Of a stretch of 64,000 nucleotides of DNA, positions 45,293 through 54,308 are shown piece by piece (position 1 is the stretch's first letter; the number at the start of each line of letters is the position of its first letter). The notes beneath the pieces were generated by a model, which ran no database searches, was not told the DNA's origin, and saw nothing but the letters and a program-made list of their open reading frames with translations. The translations under genes were made by a program, and so were the position numbers. Origin of the DNA: Pontibacillus salicampi (GTDB lineage: Bacteria > Bacillota > Bacilli > Bacillales > BH030062); the NCBI RefSeq assembly GCF_042434395.1, contig NZ_JBHLTP010000013.1, positions 372,001-436,000 of the forward strand, written 5' to 3'.

Positions 45293-46612
45293 TTGAGAAG
45301 GAGAAAGACCAAGTTTTGGGCAACGGTTACTTTATTTGTGTTGTTTGGAGCCGTGAATATGTTCCTCGTCTGGTTTGATGAAGAGCAGGAATACATCGAG
45401 CAGCTTTCCTACATAGAAGAATGGGAGCAGGTCTTTGAAGAAGATCTGTATAACGATATTCAGGCTGAAGGTACATTTGAATCCTCAACAGAGCAGTACA
45501 GCTATTTTGATGAGCAGGCTGGGTCTTTTCAGAGGTTTTTAGTGCAAGAGGGGGATCAGGTAAGTGTCGGGGACCCTTTGTATGAATATGTTGTTCGTGA
45601 TTATCAGGCGGACAAGCAGCGGCTGGAAAGTCAGGAGGAGCAAATGGAAGAAGAGGTAGATGCCTTGCAGGATTACCGAGATGCTGTTCAATCAGCAGAT
45701 ATTCCAACCCCTGAGGAGGACGAACGGCCGTTTGTTGATGCAGAACTATCTCAGGAAGAAAAAGTAGCCAAGGCAGAATTAGAAATGGAGCAAAAAGAGG
45801 CACAGCTAGAGGTAGTACAGGACCAGCTTAGTGCGTTGACGAATAATGGTGAAGTCATTGAGGTAGGGAGTCAGTATGAGGGAACGGTAACTACTATTAA
45901 TGAGACTCTTGAAAATCCTGCCATTACAATAAAGCAAGACGAACTGGTAGTAAAAGGAACCATAAACGAGGGGGACCGGCATAAGCTAGCTACTGGAATG
46001 AAGACGGAAGGGTTTCTTCTCAATGAAGAAGAGTACTGGCAAGGGAAGCTAACTCGTTTATCCTCCTTCGCTGATCAGGAGGATGAAAAAACGAGCTATT
46101 ACGAATTTACAGTGGAAGTGGAGGACCTCCCTGAAGAAACGTTAGGCGGCTATCACTCGACCGTTGCGTTTATTACAGAAGAAGCAGAAAATGCAACGAC
46201 TGTCCAGATAGGCTGGGTGCAAGAACGAATGGAGGAACTCATTCCACCAGAGGAGCAAGAGGAAGAGGCGGCTGAGGAAGACGACAATCCTACAGACGAA
46301 TCAGAGACCCCGGATCAACCGACGGATCAGGAGGACGCTGTGCCACTAAAGAAGCAACGATTTGTCTGGACTATTACAGATGAGGGAACTACAGTGACTA
46401 CACCAATTGAAACAGGCTTAGTAATGGGGGATTTAGTACAGGTTACGAACGGACTCTCAACAGGGGTGTGGTTAGCGGACGAGAATGAACGGCAATTTCG
46501 GGAAGAAGCTCCCTTTATAACACCAATTAATCGAGACCATCTTTCCTTAACCTCTGTACAAGCACATGAAAACTGGTGGTATGGCATGAAGACCGGATTA
46601 ATAGCACGATAG
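45293..46612 (+). CDS. HlyD-like membrane-fusion (efflux adaptor) protein
   Basis: The 439-residue protein has one N-terminal membrane span (about 8-26) and an exported part. Its biotinyl-lipoyl half (about 65-90, with FLVQEGDQVSVGDPLYEYV), a coiled-coil hairpin (about 95-185) rich in Glu and Gln, and beta-barrel domains mark it as an adaptor. An acidic insert (about 320-350) breaks the C-terminal part. The start is TTG 45293, 8 nt after AAAGGAGG. The usual ABC ATPase and permease (YknY and YknZ in B. subtilis) do not follow; the operon ends in a terminator instead. Confidence 0.75.
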   Translation: MRRRKTKFWATVTLFVLFGAVNMFLVWFDEEQEYIEQLSYIEEWEQVFEEDLYNDIQAEGTFESSTEQYSYFDEQAGSFQRFLVQEGDQVSVGDPLYEYVVRDYQADKQRLESQEEQMEEEVDALQDYRDAVQSADIPTPEEDERPFVDAELSQEEKVAKAELEMEQKEAQLEVVQDQLSALTNNGEVIEVGSQYEGTVTTINETLENPAITIKQDELVVKGTINEGDRHKLATGMKTEGFLLNEEEYWQGKLTRLSSFADQEDEKTSYYEFTVEVEDLPEETLGGYHSTVAFITEEAENATTVQIGWVQERMEELIPPEEQEEEAAEEDDNPTDESETPDQPTDQEDAVPLKKQRFVWTITDEGTTVTTPIETGLVMGDLVQVTNGLSTGVWLADENERQFREEAPFITPINRDHLSLTSVQAHENWWYGMKTGLIAR

Positions 46613-46613
46613 G

Positions 46614-46651
46614 AAAAGGGGCTGCTTCGAGTGAAATCGACAGCCCCTTTT
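46614..46651 (+). terminator. Terminator after the adaptor gene
   Basis: AAAAGGGGCTG and CAGCCCCTTTT form an 11-bp stem, with TCGA arms pairing in the loop. It lies 25 bp before the pcp start, so pcp needs its own promoter or readthrough. Confidence 0.85.
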
Positions 46652-46676
46652 GACCATTCAAAAAGAGGTGAACAGT

Positions 46677-47285
46677 ATGAAAAAGGTATTAGTGACGGGA
46701 TTTGAGCCCTTTTTACACTATCCAGTCAACCCCACTATGGAGATCGTACGAGAGCTTGACGAGGAACAAATTGGTGAGTACACAGTAGTAACTGATATTC
46801 TACCTGTAGACTTTCGACAATCAGGAAGAAATGTACTGGAGAGAATAGCAGCTGTTAAGCCGGACGCAGTAATAGCACTTGGGCTAGCGGCAGGGCGTTC
46901 GGCCATTACACCAGAGCGAATAGCAGTAAATTGTAATGATGGAGACAAAGACAATGAAGGTAATGTGCCTGGAGGTGAGAAGATACGGGAGGAAGGACCT
47001 GACGGAATCTTTTCTACTTTGCCTATACAAGAAATGGTAGAACGATTGAAGCATAAAGGTTATCCTGCTCATCTCTCCAATTCTGCCGGAACCTATCTTT
47101 GTAATCATGTCATGTACGAAGCTCTTTATTCTCTTCAGCACACAGATATACCTGCTGGATTTATACACATCCCCGCCTCTCATACATTAGCGATGCAAGT
47201 TCCTAATATCCCTAGTTGGTCTCAGTCTGATTTAACAGAGTCCATTAGAGTAGCGATATCATGTTTATCTAAGGGGGAATCATGA
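46677..47285 (+). CDS. pcp: Pyrrolidone-carboxylate peptidase
   Basis: This cysteine peptidase removes N-terminal pyroglutamate from peptides in the cytoplasm. The 202-residue protein shows the C15 family order: GFEPF (about 7-11), the catalytic Glu in ITPERIAVN (about 75-85), Cys in AGTYLCNHVMY (about 143) and His in IPASH (about 166). The ATG at 46677 follows AAAGAGGTG. It overlaps the next gene by 4 nt. Confidence 0.93.
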   Translation: MKKVLVTGFEPFLHYPVNPTMEIVRELDEEQIGEYTVVTDILPVDFRQSGRNVLERIAAVKPDAVIALGLAAGRSAITPERIAVNCNDGDKDNEGNVPGGEKIREEGPDGIFSTLPIQEMVERLKHKGYPAHLSNSAGTYLCNHVMYEALYSLQHTDIPAGFIHIPASHTLAMQVPNIPSWSQSDLTESIRVAISCLSKGES

Positions 47286-47857
47286 TGGAGCATAGTCAAC
47301 AGAAATTGGTAGTAACAGCATTCGATCGCCATTCCAGACGGGCCCACGTAGTTGCATATGAAAAAGCGGGTAATGTCTGGGTTCAAGCCTTGCCTGTTAT
47401 GGAGGCTGTCATTGGAAAGAATGGGGTGGGTAAGCTTCAAGAGGGCGACGATAAAACCCCTCTTGGTACGTATCCTCTTGGCACAGCATTTGGATGGGGA
47501 GAACAGCCCTTACGTATGAGCTATCCCTATCGCATCATAACCAACCAGGATTACTGGGTAGATGATCCGGATTCAGATGAATACAATCAATGGGTTCATG
47601 TGGAAGGTGATCCTTCAGAGCAGTGGAAGTCGTACGAGGTGATGAATCATCCATTATATAAATACGGAGCGGTTATAGAGTACAATACAAATCCTGTGGT
47701 GAAGGGTAAAGGAAGTGCTATCTTTATTCATATGAAGCAGCCTGATACGGCATTTACTGCAGGCTGTGTGGCCTTGAAGGAGGCAGATGTAGTCAGGATA
47801 CTGCAATGGCTGGAGGAAGATAAACACCCTGTTATTCATATAAGAACGAGCGAGTAA
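47282..47857 (+). CDS. L,D-transpeptidase (YkuD-like) family protein
   Basis: The 191-residue protein has the YkuD catalytic layout: a His in IFIHM and the cysteine in TAFTAGCVAL about 12 residues on, matching the HxnSxGCxxL type. Such enzymes cross-link or modify peptidoglycan stem peptides. There is no clear signal peptide or membrane segment, which is odd for a wall enzyme. ATG 47282 or ATG 47285 could be the start. It is coupled to pcp upstream and 12 bp from the VanZ-like gene. Confidence 0.8.
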   Translation: MMEHSQQKLVVTAFDRHSRRAHVVAYEKAGNVWVQALPVMEAVIGKNGVGKLQEGDDKTPLGTYPLGTAFGWGEQPLRMSYPYRIITNQDYWVDDPDSDEYNQWVHVEGDPSEQWKSYEVMNHPLYKYGAVIEYNTNPVVKGKGSAIFIHMKQPDTAFTAGCVALKEADVVRILQWLEEDKHPVIHIRTSE

Positions 47858-47869
47858 AGGAGGATGTCC

Positions 47870-48346
47870 GTGAAGAAATTAGCATATTGGCTTTTACCTG
47901 TAGCCTGGATGGGTATGCTGTTTTACTCATCCTCTACGCCATATCAAGAACAAACGTTGAAACCATTTCTAGCTTCATACATGGACCTGTCCTTTTTAAA
48001 ACCACTTCTTCATCCGATTGTCTTTACCTATCACCATACAATCGTCAGTGTAGAACAGCTTGGAGTGGAGGGGTTTGTTGAGTTTTTCATTCGAAAGGGA
48101 GCCCATCTAGGGAGTTTTTTTATATTATTTGGATTGTTTTACATAGCACTGCATAAAGGTACAGCGAGCGAAAAGAAGAGGCTTTGGAGCTTGCTATTGA
48201 CTATTTCCTACGCGGTTATAGATGAAATGCATCAAGGATTCACTCCTAATCGTACGCCATACTATGGAGACGTTATCATAGATACAGCAGGAGCCTTGTT
48301 AGCCCTCCTGCTTGTGACAACATTTCGAAACAAAAAACAAAAATAG
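47870..48346 (+). CDS. VanZ-like membrane protein
   Basis: The 158-residue protein has four membrane spans and the VanZ-family features: FIRKGAHLGSFFILFG in the middle and AVIDEMHQGFTPNRTP before the last span. VanZ proteins are linked to teicoplanin resistance or other envelope functions; most have no known role. GTG 47870 is chosen because AAAGGAGG lies 6 nt upstream; the ATG at 47864 overlaps the site. It is the third gene of the pcp operon. Confidence 0.82.
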   Translation: MKKLAYWLLPVAWMGMLFYSSSTPYQEQTLKPFLASYMDLSFLKPLLHPIVFTYHHTIVSVEQLGVEGFVEFFIRKGAHLGSFFILFGLFYIALHKGTASEKKRLWSLLLTISYAVIDEMHQGFTPNRTPYYGDVIIDTAGALLALLLVTTFRNKKQK

Positions 48347-48416
48347 ACAAAATATCTGAAATTTATTGTGTAAAAAAGTTCTATTTAGTAGTATGATAGA
48401 TTTCGAGGTGGTTTAC

Positions 48417-48557
48417 TTGGAACATATGACGCAAGAAACTTTGCGCACAATCCTTGCAACACTTATTGAAAAAGCAGAAGACAGTACATTTACGAATACA
48501 GAAGAACTAATGAAACAATTAATTAGTGATCTTACAGCAACAAGGGTAAGAACATAA
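48417..48557 (+). CDS. Small 46-residue protein of unknown function
   Basis: The TTG at 48417 lies 6 nt after GAGGTGG and opens a 46-residue frame; the ATG at 48426 would give 43 residues. The sequence is charged, helical and free of Cys (QETLRTILATLIEKAED, then NTEELMKQLISDL). The good ribosome-binding site and protein-like composition support a real gene. I recognise no family. A short helical protein like this could be a regulator, but nothing shows it. Confidence 0.5.
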   Translation: MEHMTQETLRTILATLIEKAEDSTFTNTEELMKQLISDLTATRVRT

Positions 48558-48724
48558 CATACAGCTTCGAGCGCTTCCTCCTACCCGACTTAACCCTCAT
48601 AAAAGGACACAAGAGTCGAATGATATGATATCTTTTCTGTTTTTTTCAAGAATTAGTGAAACAATTGGCAGGGTTGTATCGTCTATAGGGGAGAGAACTG
48701 AGTGAGGGTAATGCCCGTTGCAGG

Positions 48725-48750
48725 AAAACCACATTGGAGTGGTTTTTACA
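48725..48750 (+). terminator. Hairpin with T tail in the gap before tagO
   Basis: AAAACCAC and GTGGTTTT form an 8-bp stem around ATTGGA, with one more T then ACA. It may end the pcp operon. The preceding 165 bp show no gene. Confidence 0.6.
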
Positions 48751-48811
48751 TACCTATGATCTTTTTTTGTTTAGATGTGTCAAAAAGAGGTTATCAAATA
48801 ATTGTATTACC

Positions 48812-48843
48812 TTGTTCTACAAATGAAAAAGGTATGGTATAAT
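48812..48843 (+). promoter_or_regulatory. Candidate tagO promoter
   Basis: TATAAT (48838-48843) is preceded by TGG, an extended -10. TTGTTC (48812-48817) is a -35-like hexamer at a 20-bp spacing; the extended -10 may make the -35 less important. Transcription would start near 48850. Confidence 0.55.
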
Positions 48844-48849
48844 CCTTAT

Positions 48850-49087
48850 TGTTATTTTGGACAGAATTGTAAATTTTTATTCCTAAAAGCTTAAAAAAAT
48901 CGTTTTCCATGGAGCCATGATACCTTGCTGAATACGTGCAACGAACATCCCGGAGCAAGCGTAGAGGTCTGCTCATTCCTAATATGCGGCTTTATACAAT
49001 CGCAGTAAAAACTGACAGATCAACTAATTAAAAAATAAGGCTTCAAAAACATAGATCGGGATATACTAATTGACGAGGAGGGTCTTT
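48850..49087 (+). other. Long (about 240 nt) untranslated leader of tagO
   Basis: No supported gene lies between the promoter and the tagO start. The leader has several short inverted stretches, such as CATGGAGCCATG (48909-48920), a perfect 4-bp hairpin. A regulatory role is possible but no known riboswitch or T-box is recognisable. Confidence 0.4.
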
Positions 49088-50137
49088 ATGGAGTTTAAGG
49101 CCTTAATACTATGTTTTATTGCTTCAATCCTCATTACGCCATTTGTAAAAAAGTTGGCCATAAAAATTGGAGCGACAGACAAACCAAACCAGCGTAAAGT
49201 CCACCAAAAATTAATGCCGCGATTAGGCGGATTAGCCATATTTCTTAGCTTCATCATTGGAATGCTGTTCTTCTTCCCGGATAGCCAATATACTTTACCG
49301 CTCATTATAGGTAGTACGATTATTATTATTACCGGTGTATTAGATGATATGAGGGAATTATCCCCGAAGGTAAAAATGGCCGGTCAGCTAGCCGCTGCAA
49401 TTGTTGTAGTGCTAGGCGGGGTCGAGGTAGAATTCATTAATCTTCCTTTCGGTGAAGGAAAATTAGAATTTGGCATGTTTAGTGTACCAATCACCATTTT
49501 ATGGATAGTAGGAATTACCAACGCAATTAATCTGATTGATGGGTTAGATGGATTAGCCGCCGGTGTTTCTTCCATTGCCTTACTAACCGTTTCGGGCATG
49601 GCGATTACGATGGGGAATACCTTCGTAGTAATGGCTGGATTTATAACTTTAGGAAGTACGTTAGGTTTCCTTATCTACAATTTCTACCCAGCTAAGATAT
49701 TTATGGGAGATACGGGAGCATTATTCCTGGGTTACATCATTAGTGTGTTATCCCTATTAGGATTTAAGAACGTAACGCTATTCTCCTTTGTTATTCCAGT
49801 TATCATATTAGGTGTCCCTATATCTGATACCATTTTTGCAATCGTACGCCGCTTTGTTCATAAGAAACCATTATCATCACCAGATAAATCGCACTTACAC
49901 CATAATTTGCTGCGTTTAGGTTATAGTCATCCGGAAACAGTGCTGATGATTTATGCGATGGCTTCACTGTTCAGTCTGGCAGCAGTTATCTTCTCGCAAG
50001 CAACGATGTTTGGCTCCGTCTTCGTCATATTCATCCTGCTTGTACTAATCGAATTAGTTGTAGAAGTTACCGGTCTAGTAGGACAAAATTACCGCCCTAT
50101 TCTAAACCTAGTTAAAGATTATCGTACGAAGCGATAA
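49088..50137 (+). CDS. tagO: Undecaprenyl-phosphate GlcNAc-1-phosphate transferase TagO
   Basis: TagO moves GlcNAc-1-P from UDP-GlcNAc to undecaprenyl phosphate, the first step of wall teichoic acid and related wall polymers. The 349-residue protein has about eleven spans. Family motifs include ATDKPNQRKVHQKLMPRLGG (about 33-52), the DD pair in GVLDDMRELSPK, NLIDGLDGLAAG (about 150) and FMGDTGALFLGY. The ATG at 49088 follows GAGGAGG. Placement left of yvyE-degS is as in B. subtilis. Confidence 0.93.
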   Translation: MEFKALILCFIASILITPFVKKLAIKIGATDKPNQRKVHQKLMPRLGGLAIFLSFIIGMLFFFPDSQYTLPLIIGSTIIIITGVLDDMRELSPKVKMAGQLAAAIVVVLGGVEVEFINLPFGEGKLEFGMFSVPITILWIVGITNAINLIDGLDGLAAGVSSIALLTVSGMAITMGNTFVVMAGFITLGSTLGFLIYNFYPAKIFMGDTGALFLGYIISVLSLLGFKNVTLFSFVIPVIILGVPISDTIFAIVRRFVHKKPLSSPDKSHLHHNLLRLGYSHPETVLMIYAMASLFSLAAVIFSQATMFGSVFVIFILLVLIELVVEVTGLVGQNYRPILNLVKDYRTKR

Positions 50138-50144
50138 AACCAAA

Positions 50145-50180
50145 ACACGCTGTTCTGTGAAGAACAGCGTGTTTTTTTTG
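50145..50180 (+). terminator. Terminator of tagO
   Basis: ACACGCTGTTCT and AGAACAGCGTGT form a 12-bp perfect stem with GTGA loop, followed by seven further T. Confidence 0.92.
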
Positions 50181-50263
50181 TGTTTTTCCCGGGAAATAAT
50201 TTGTCACCAAATGTTGAAATTAAGAGGATGGATAGGCTTAATGCACCACCTTATTTCGAATCG

Positions 50264-50908
50264 TTACCTATCAGGTGTTACATCCTCTTCCATATAGGAA
50301 ACATCGCCTGTTGTTATCTCTACCTGGTCGCTCGTTAAATCAACCATCCATGATGTAAAGGTCTCTTCACTTCCCTCTTCTACAAAGACGTCTATTTCTA
50401 CATGCTCCAGGTATTCCATTCTGTTAATGCTGTATGGACTAGAGCGCAGTTCATTTTCCAGCTTGCCGAGGAGGCTGTAATCTGCCTTTATAGTCATGGT
50501 ACGCATTAATTGTCTTCTTACAATACCTGTTGTGTTCAATGCTTCTGAGGTAGCGTTACCATAGGCGCGAATCAGCCCTCCAGCACCAAGCTTAATCCCG
50601 CCAAAGTATCGAGTAATGACCACGGCAGTATCCTTTAGCTCCTTCTGCTTTAGTACATTAAGAATAGGTACTCCTGCTGTGCCGCTGGGCTCTCCATCAT
50701 CATGCGCCTTTTGAATATGATCTGTTTCTCCAATCATATAAGCAGAGCAATTGTGGGTGGCATCCTTGTGCTTCTTTTTTATAGATTGGACAAATTCCTT
50801 GGCTTCTTCCTCGGTCTCCACTCGCTTCACATAGCCGATGAAGCGTGATTTCTGGATTACTATTTCGTCGTTACCTTCGCCTTTTACCGTAAAATAAGAA
50901 TTTAGCAT
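50264..50908 (-). CDS. yvyE: YvyE, YigZ/IMPACT-family protein
   Basis: The 214-residue protein has the N-terminal IMPACT/YigZ domain (about 1-130) with KSRFIGYVKRV, DDGEPSGTAGVPIL and TRYFGGIKLGAGGLIRAYG, and a C-terminal DUF1949-like domain (about 140-205). Relatives are linked to ribosome or translation control, but the exact role is unknown. It is divergent from degS, exactly as in B. subtilis. AGGAGG lies 12 nt before the ATG at 50908. Confidence 0.9.
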   Translation of the reverse strand: MLNSYFTVKGEGNDEIVIQKSRFIGYVKRVETEEEAKEFVQSIKKKHKDATHNCSAYMIGETDHIQKAHDDGEPSGTAGVPILNVLKQKELKDTAVVITRYFGGIKLGAGGLIRAYGNATSEALNTTGIVRRQLMRTMTIKADYSLLGKLENELRSSPYSINRMEYLEHVEIDVFVEEGSEETFTSWMVDLTSDQVEITTGDVSYMEEDVTPDR

Positions 50909-51077
50909 GTTGCATTAAACCTCCTAAAACTTCATTATAAGGTTAAGGAATACATACGGCAAACGATTTACGAACCTGTAAAAATAAGCATTTTTTTCTT
51001 TTCATCCTATAAAAACCCCCATAAATAATTGTAGGTAAAACGAATGAGTATATGAACATATTGGAGGAGACGCTTGT

Positions 51078-52217
51078 ATGTCGGAGAACAAAATTGGTGA
51101 AAAAGCACTTGATTCCATCATTGGTGAAATGGTGGATACAGTAACGAATAGTAAAGACGAAATATTTGAAATCGGAGAGCAATCGAGAGTCGAATACGAA
51201 CAACTCGAAAGCGAACTGAAGGACACCAAAAATCAAGTAGTGGAAATCATCGAAGAAGGTGACAAGCTAGAGAGACAAGTACGCTTCTCCCGAATGAGGC
51301 TCTCAGAAGTCAGTAAGCATTTTGATAAGTACTCGGAAGACCAAATTCGTGAGGTGTATGAGCAGACTCACCAACTCCAAATGCAACTCTCTGTCAAACG
51401 GGAGCAGGAAAAACAGCTGAGAGAAAAACGAGATGAACTGGAACGGCGGCTTCGGCGCTTAGAAGAAACGCTGGAGCGCGCAGATGCCCTGGGTGCGAAA
51501 ATTTCGGTAGTGCTAAATTACTTAAATACAGACTTTAGACAGGTTACCGAAACATTAGAGGACGCCCGGGAGAAGCAAGCATTTGGACTGCAAATCATTG
51601 AGGCTCAGGAGGAAGAACGAAGAAGACTTTCCCGGGAAATTCATGATGGTCCTGCACAAATGCTTGCCAATGTCATGCTGCGGTCTGATTTAGTGGACCG
51701 TACGTTTCGGGAGCGAGGCGTTGATCAAGCCATAAACGAGATCAAAGATGTGCGTAAAATGGTCCGGAATGCATTATATGAGGTACGTAGAATTATTTAT
51801 GATCTCCGACCTATGGCTTTGGATGACCTCGGTCTTGTTCCAACATTGAAAAAGTATTTGGCAACGATTGAAGAGTACAATACACTGTCTATTCAATTTA
51901 CTTCTTCCGGCGAAGATAAACGTCTTGACTCCAAATATGAGGTAGCACTTTTCCGCCTTGTTCAAGAAGCAACACAAAACGCAGTGAAACACGCAGAAGC
52001 ACAAAACGTTCATGTTAAATTTGAATTAACAAAGTATCATGTAAACATCATTGTAAAAGACGACGGAAAAGGCTTTGATACTTCTGAAAAACGCGAAAAT
52101 TCCTTCGGTCTAGTTGGCATGAAGGAGCGTGTAGAAATGCTCGACGGGGAGTTAAGCATTGATTCTGAAATTGGTAAAGGCACCATTATTATGATACAGG
52201 TTCCACTGAATAAGTAG
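51078..52217 (+). CDS. degS: DegS, cytosolic sensor histidine kinase
   Basis: The 379-residue kinase has no membrane segment. A long coiled-coil sensor region (about 25-180) precedes the HisKA_3 H-box REIHDGPAQM with His189, the same number as in B. subtilis DegS. The ATPase domain has EATQNAVKHA, DDGKGFD and FGLVGMKERV. It phosphorylates DegU, which controls exoenzymes, competence and motility. GGAGGAG lies 10 nt before the ATG at 51078. A 202-bp gap separates it from degU. Confidence 0.95.
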   Translation: MSENKIGEKALDSIIGEMVDTVTNSKDEIFEIGEQSRVEYEQLESELKDTKNQVVEIIEEGDKLERQVRFSRMRLSEVSKHFDKYSEDQIREVYEQTHQLQMQLSVKREQEKQLREKRDELERRLRRLEETLERADALGAKISVVLNYLNTDFRQVTETLEDAREKQAFGLQIIEAQEEERRRLSREIHDGPAQMLANVMLRSDLVDRTFRERGVDQAINEIKDVRKMVRNALYEVRRIIYDLRPMALDDLGLVPTLKKYLATIEEYNTLSIQFTSSGEDKRLDSKYEVALFRLVQEATQNAVKHAEAQNVHVKFELTKYHVNIIVKDDGKGFDTSEKRENSFGLVGMKERVEMLDGELSIDSEIGKGTIIMIQVPLNK

Positions 52218-52253
52218 ATTACGTAAAGACTATTATCTATTACCTGTTTATAT

Positions 52254-52259
52254 TATAAT
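52254..52259 (+). promoter_or_regulatory. Possible internal promoter -10 before degU
   Basis: TATAAT lies 160 bp before the degU start in an otherwise empty gap; the -35 is weak. A separate degU promoter is known in B. subtilis, where it is activated by DegU itself. Confidence 0.35.
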
Positions 52260-52419
52260 GGGATATATAGAGGACGACTTTATATTGGTGACAGAACGCC
52301 TATATAAAGTGTATCCCTTATGAAAGACTCATTTACAGGGATAACAAGGGGAAACAGTAAAGAGAGAAACGCTCGAGAAATAGACTGTGGAATTTATGGA
52401 TATGGGAGGATACGAAGCC

Positions 52420-53106
52420 ATGACCACTCGTATATTGTTAGTTGATGATCATAAATTATTCCGTGAAGGAGTAAAACGCATCTTAGAATTTGAACCAAGC
52501 TTTTCTGTTGTAGCAGAAGGTGACGACGGCAATGCAGCTTCACAATTAGTTGGAGAATTTTCACCAGATGTGGTGTTAATGGATATTAACATGCCACAGG
52601 TAAATGGTGTACAAGCGACAGCTGAACTTATTAACGAATATCCAGATTTAAAAGTAATTATATTATCCATTCATGACGACGAGAACTATGTGACGCATGC
52701 CTTGAAAACAGGTGCGCAAGGATACTTACTAAAGGAAATGGATTCCGATGCTCTAATCGAAGCAATTAAAGTTGTTAGCGAGGGCGGATCCTATCTTCAT
52801 CCAAGAGTTACACATAACCTTGTACGAGAATATCGCCGTCTGGCAGAAGACGGCGGCGGTGGAACAGCTCAGGCGAGTAAAACCATCGAATATCGTAAGC
52901 CTCTCCATCTGTTAACAAGACGTGAGTGTGAAGTCTTACAGCTATTAGCTGATGGAAAGAGCAATCGTGGCGTGGCAGAAGCACTATTTATTAGTGAGAA
53001 GACCGTAAAGAACCATGTTAGCAATATTCTACAGAAAATGAATGTAAATGACCGTACACAGGCAGTAGTTACGGCCATTAAAAATGGTTGGGTAGAAGTT
53101 ATATAA
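52420..53106 (+). CDS. degU: DegU, response regulator
   Basis: The 228-residue NarL-family regulator has a receiver domain (about 1-120) with DD9-10, phospho-accepting Asp55 in VLMDINMP and Lys in GYLLKEMD. A LuxR-type helix-turn-helix (about 160-225, with LTRRECEVLQLLADGKSN and SEKTVKNHVSNIL) follows. Chosen start 52420 gives the family N-terminus; GGGAGG lies 10 nt upstream. It would control exoproteins and flagellar genes, including targets in this window. Confidence 0.95.
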   Translation: MTTRILLVDDHKLFREGVKRILEFEPSFSVVAEGDDGNAASQLVGEFSPDVVLMDINMPQVNGVQATAELINEYPDLKVIILSIHDDENYVTHALKTGAQGYLLKEMDSDALIEAIKVVSEGGSYLHPRVTHNLVREYRRLAEDGGGGTAQASKTIEYRKPLHLLTRRECEVLQLLADGKSNRGVAEALFISEKTVKNHVSNILQKMNVNDRTQAVVTAIKNGWVEVI

Positions 53107-53119
53107 TGGATACCCCTTT

Positions 53120-53157
53120 AGCTCTGGAATGAATCCCATTCTGGAGCTTTTATTTTT
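53120..53157 (+). terminator. Terminator of degU
   Basis: AGCTCTGGAATG and CATTCTGGAGCT pair with two internal mismatches around AATCC, followed by TTTTATTTTTT. The 230 bp beyond, up to degV, show no gene. Confidence 0.75.
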
Positions 53158-53388
53158 TACAATAAGATGGGTGCAATCCCGCTCTATGTACGATAGAATA
53201 AATGAAGAGTTTACATATTTTTTCATTCCTATGCCTACTGTATGTTAGATGATTATTAAACTAGATTCTTGAAAGTCAGCACTAGCGTCGATTCCTTTCA
53301 TCTGGACAGCTTATCTTCTCGACTGATAAGGAAGTTCATGGCGCTTTTGTTTTTCTTTAGGATTAGGAAATAGAGGGAGTACGATAAG

Positions 53389-54231
53389 ATGAAAACAGCA
53401 ATCTTAACGGATAGTACAGCCTATTTGTCCAAAGAAGCAAGGGAACAGCTGAATATTCATATGGTTCCGCTCAGTGTGACAATTGGAAACGAAACCTACC
53501 GTGAAGAAATAGACTTAAGTGCTGATGATTTCTTTGATATGGTTCGAGGTGCTGAAGAGCTTCCGAAAACATCGCAGCCTTCTATTGGATACATTACAGA
53601 GAAGCTGGAGGAATTAGCTCAGGATTATGATGCAGTCGTCGCTATCCATCTATCCAGCGGCATTAGCGGGACCTATCAATCGACAGTCAGTGCTGGGGAT
53701 ATGGTGGAAGAGCTTGATGTGCATGTATTCGATTCAGAAATAAGCTGTATGGCCCAAGGATTCTACGTGTTAGAAGCAGCTGATATGGCAAATAACGGAG
53801 CTACTGCGGAGCAAATTATGGAGCGTCTCCATCAAATGAAGCACACAGTGCAGGCCTATTTCATGGTAGATGATTTGACGCATCTCCAGCGAGGAGGCCG
53901 TTTAAGCGGTACCCAAGCCTTTGTCGGAAGCCTGTTACAGGTGAAGCCCGTTCTTCACTTCTTGGATACGAAGATCGTCCCGTTTGAAAAAATCCGCACC
54001 CGGAAGAAAGCGCTGAAGCGCGTGAAGGGTCTTTTTGAAGAAGAAGCTCAAGAAGGAGATCCTATGCGTGCCACGATTATTCATGCTAACCGGGAAATGG
54101 ATGCCCAAGAAATTGTAACAGAGCTCCAAAGTAAATACCCGAATGTTGAATTTATAGTTAGTTACTTCGGACCAGTGATCGGTACACATTTAGGAGAAGG
54201 TGCTATCGGCATCGGCTGGTATAAGCAATAA
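53389..54231 (+). CDS. degV: DegV-family fatty-acid-binding protein
   Basis: The 280-residue cytosolic protein matches DegV/FakB proteins, which bind a fatty acid for phosphorylation by FakA. It has the start ILTDSTAYLSKE, the fatty-acid-contacting KTSQPSIGYI with Thr and Ser, and HLSSGISGTYQS. The C-terminal GPVIGTHLGEGAIGIGW is typical. The position after degU is conserved with B. subtilis. AGGGAG lies 9 nt before the ATG. Confidence 0.92.
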   Translation: MKTAILTDSTAYLSKEAREQLNIHMVPLSVTIGNETYREEIDLSADDFFDMVRGAEELPKTSQPSIGYITEKLEELAQDYDAVVAIHLSSGISGTYQSTVSAGDMVEELDVHVFDSEISCMAQGFYVLEAADMANNGATAEQIMERLHQMKHTVQAYFMVDDLTHLQRGGRLSGTQAFVGSLLQVKPVLHFLDTKIVPFEKIRTRKKALKRVKGLFEEEAQEGDPMRATIIHANREMDAQEIVTELQSKYPNVEFIVSYFGPVIGTHLGEGAIGIGWYKQ

Positions 54232-54246
54232 CCTCTTCGAAGAAAG

Positions 54247-54280
54247 CGTCATGCAGAAGCTTATTCCGCATGGCGTTTTT
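54247..54280 (+). terminator. Terminator of degV
   Basis: CGTCATGC and GCATGGCG pair (one G-U) around a 13-nt loop, followed by five T. It lies just before the comFA ribosome-binding site. Confidence 0.65.
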
Positions 54281-54308
54281 ATATAACAAAATGAAAAGGA
54301 GATTACCT

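Noticed and set aside
45293..46612. Complete RND or ABC efflux operon
   Set aside because: Only the adaptor and a small membrane protein are present; a terminator follows directly.
48794..48976. A 60-codon minus-strand frame before tagO
   Set aside because: It lies across the tagO promoter and leader and lacks protein-like features.
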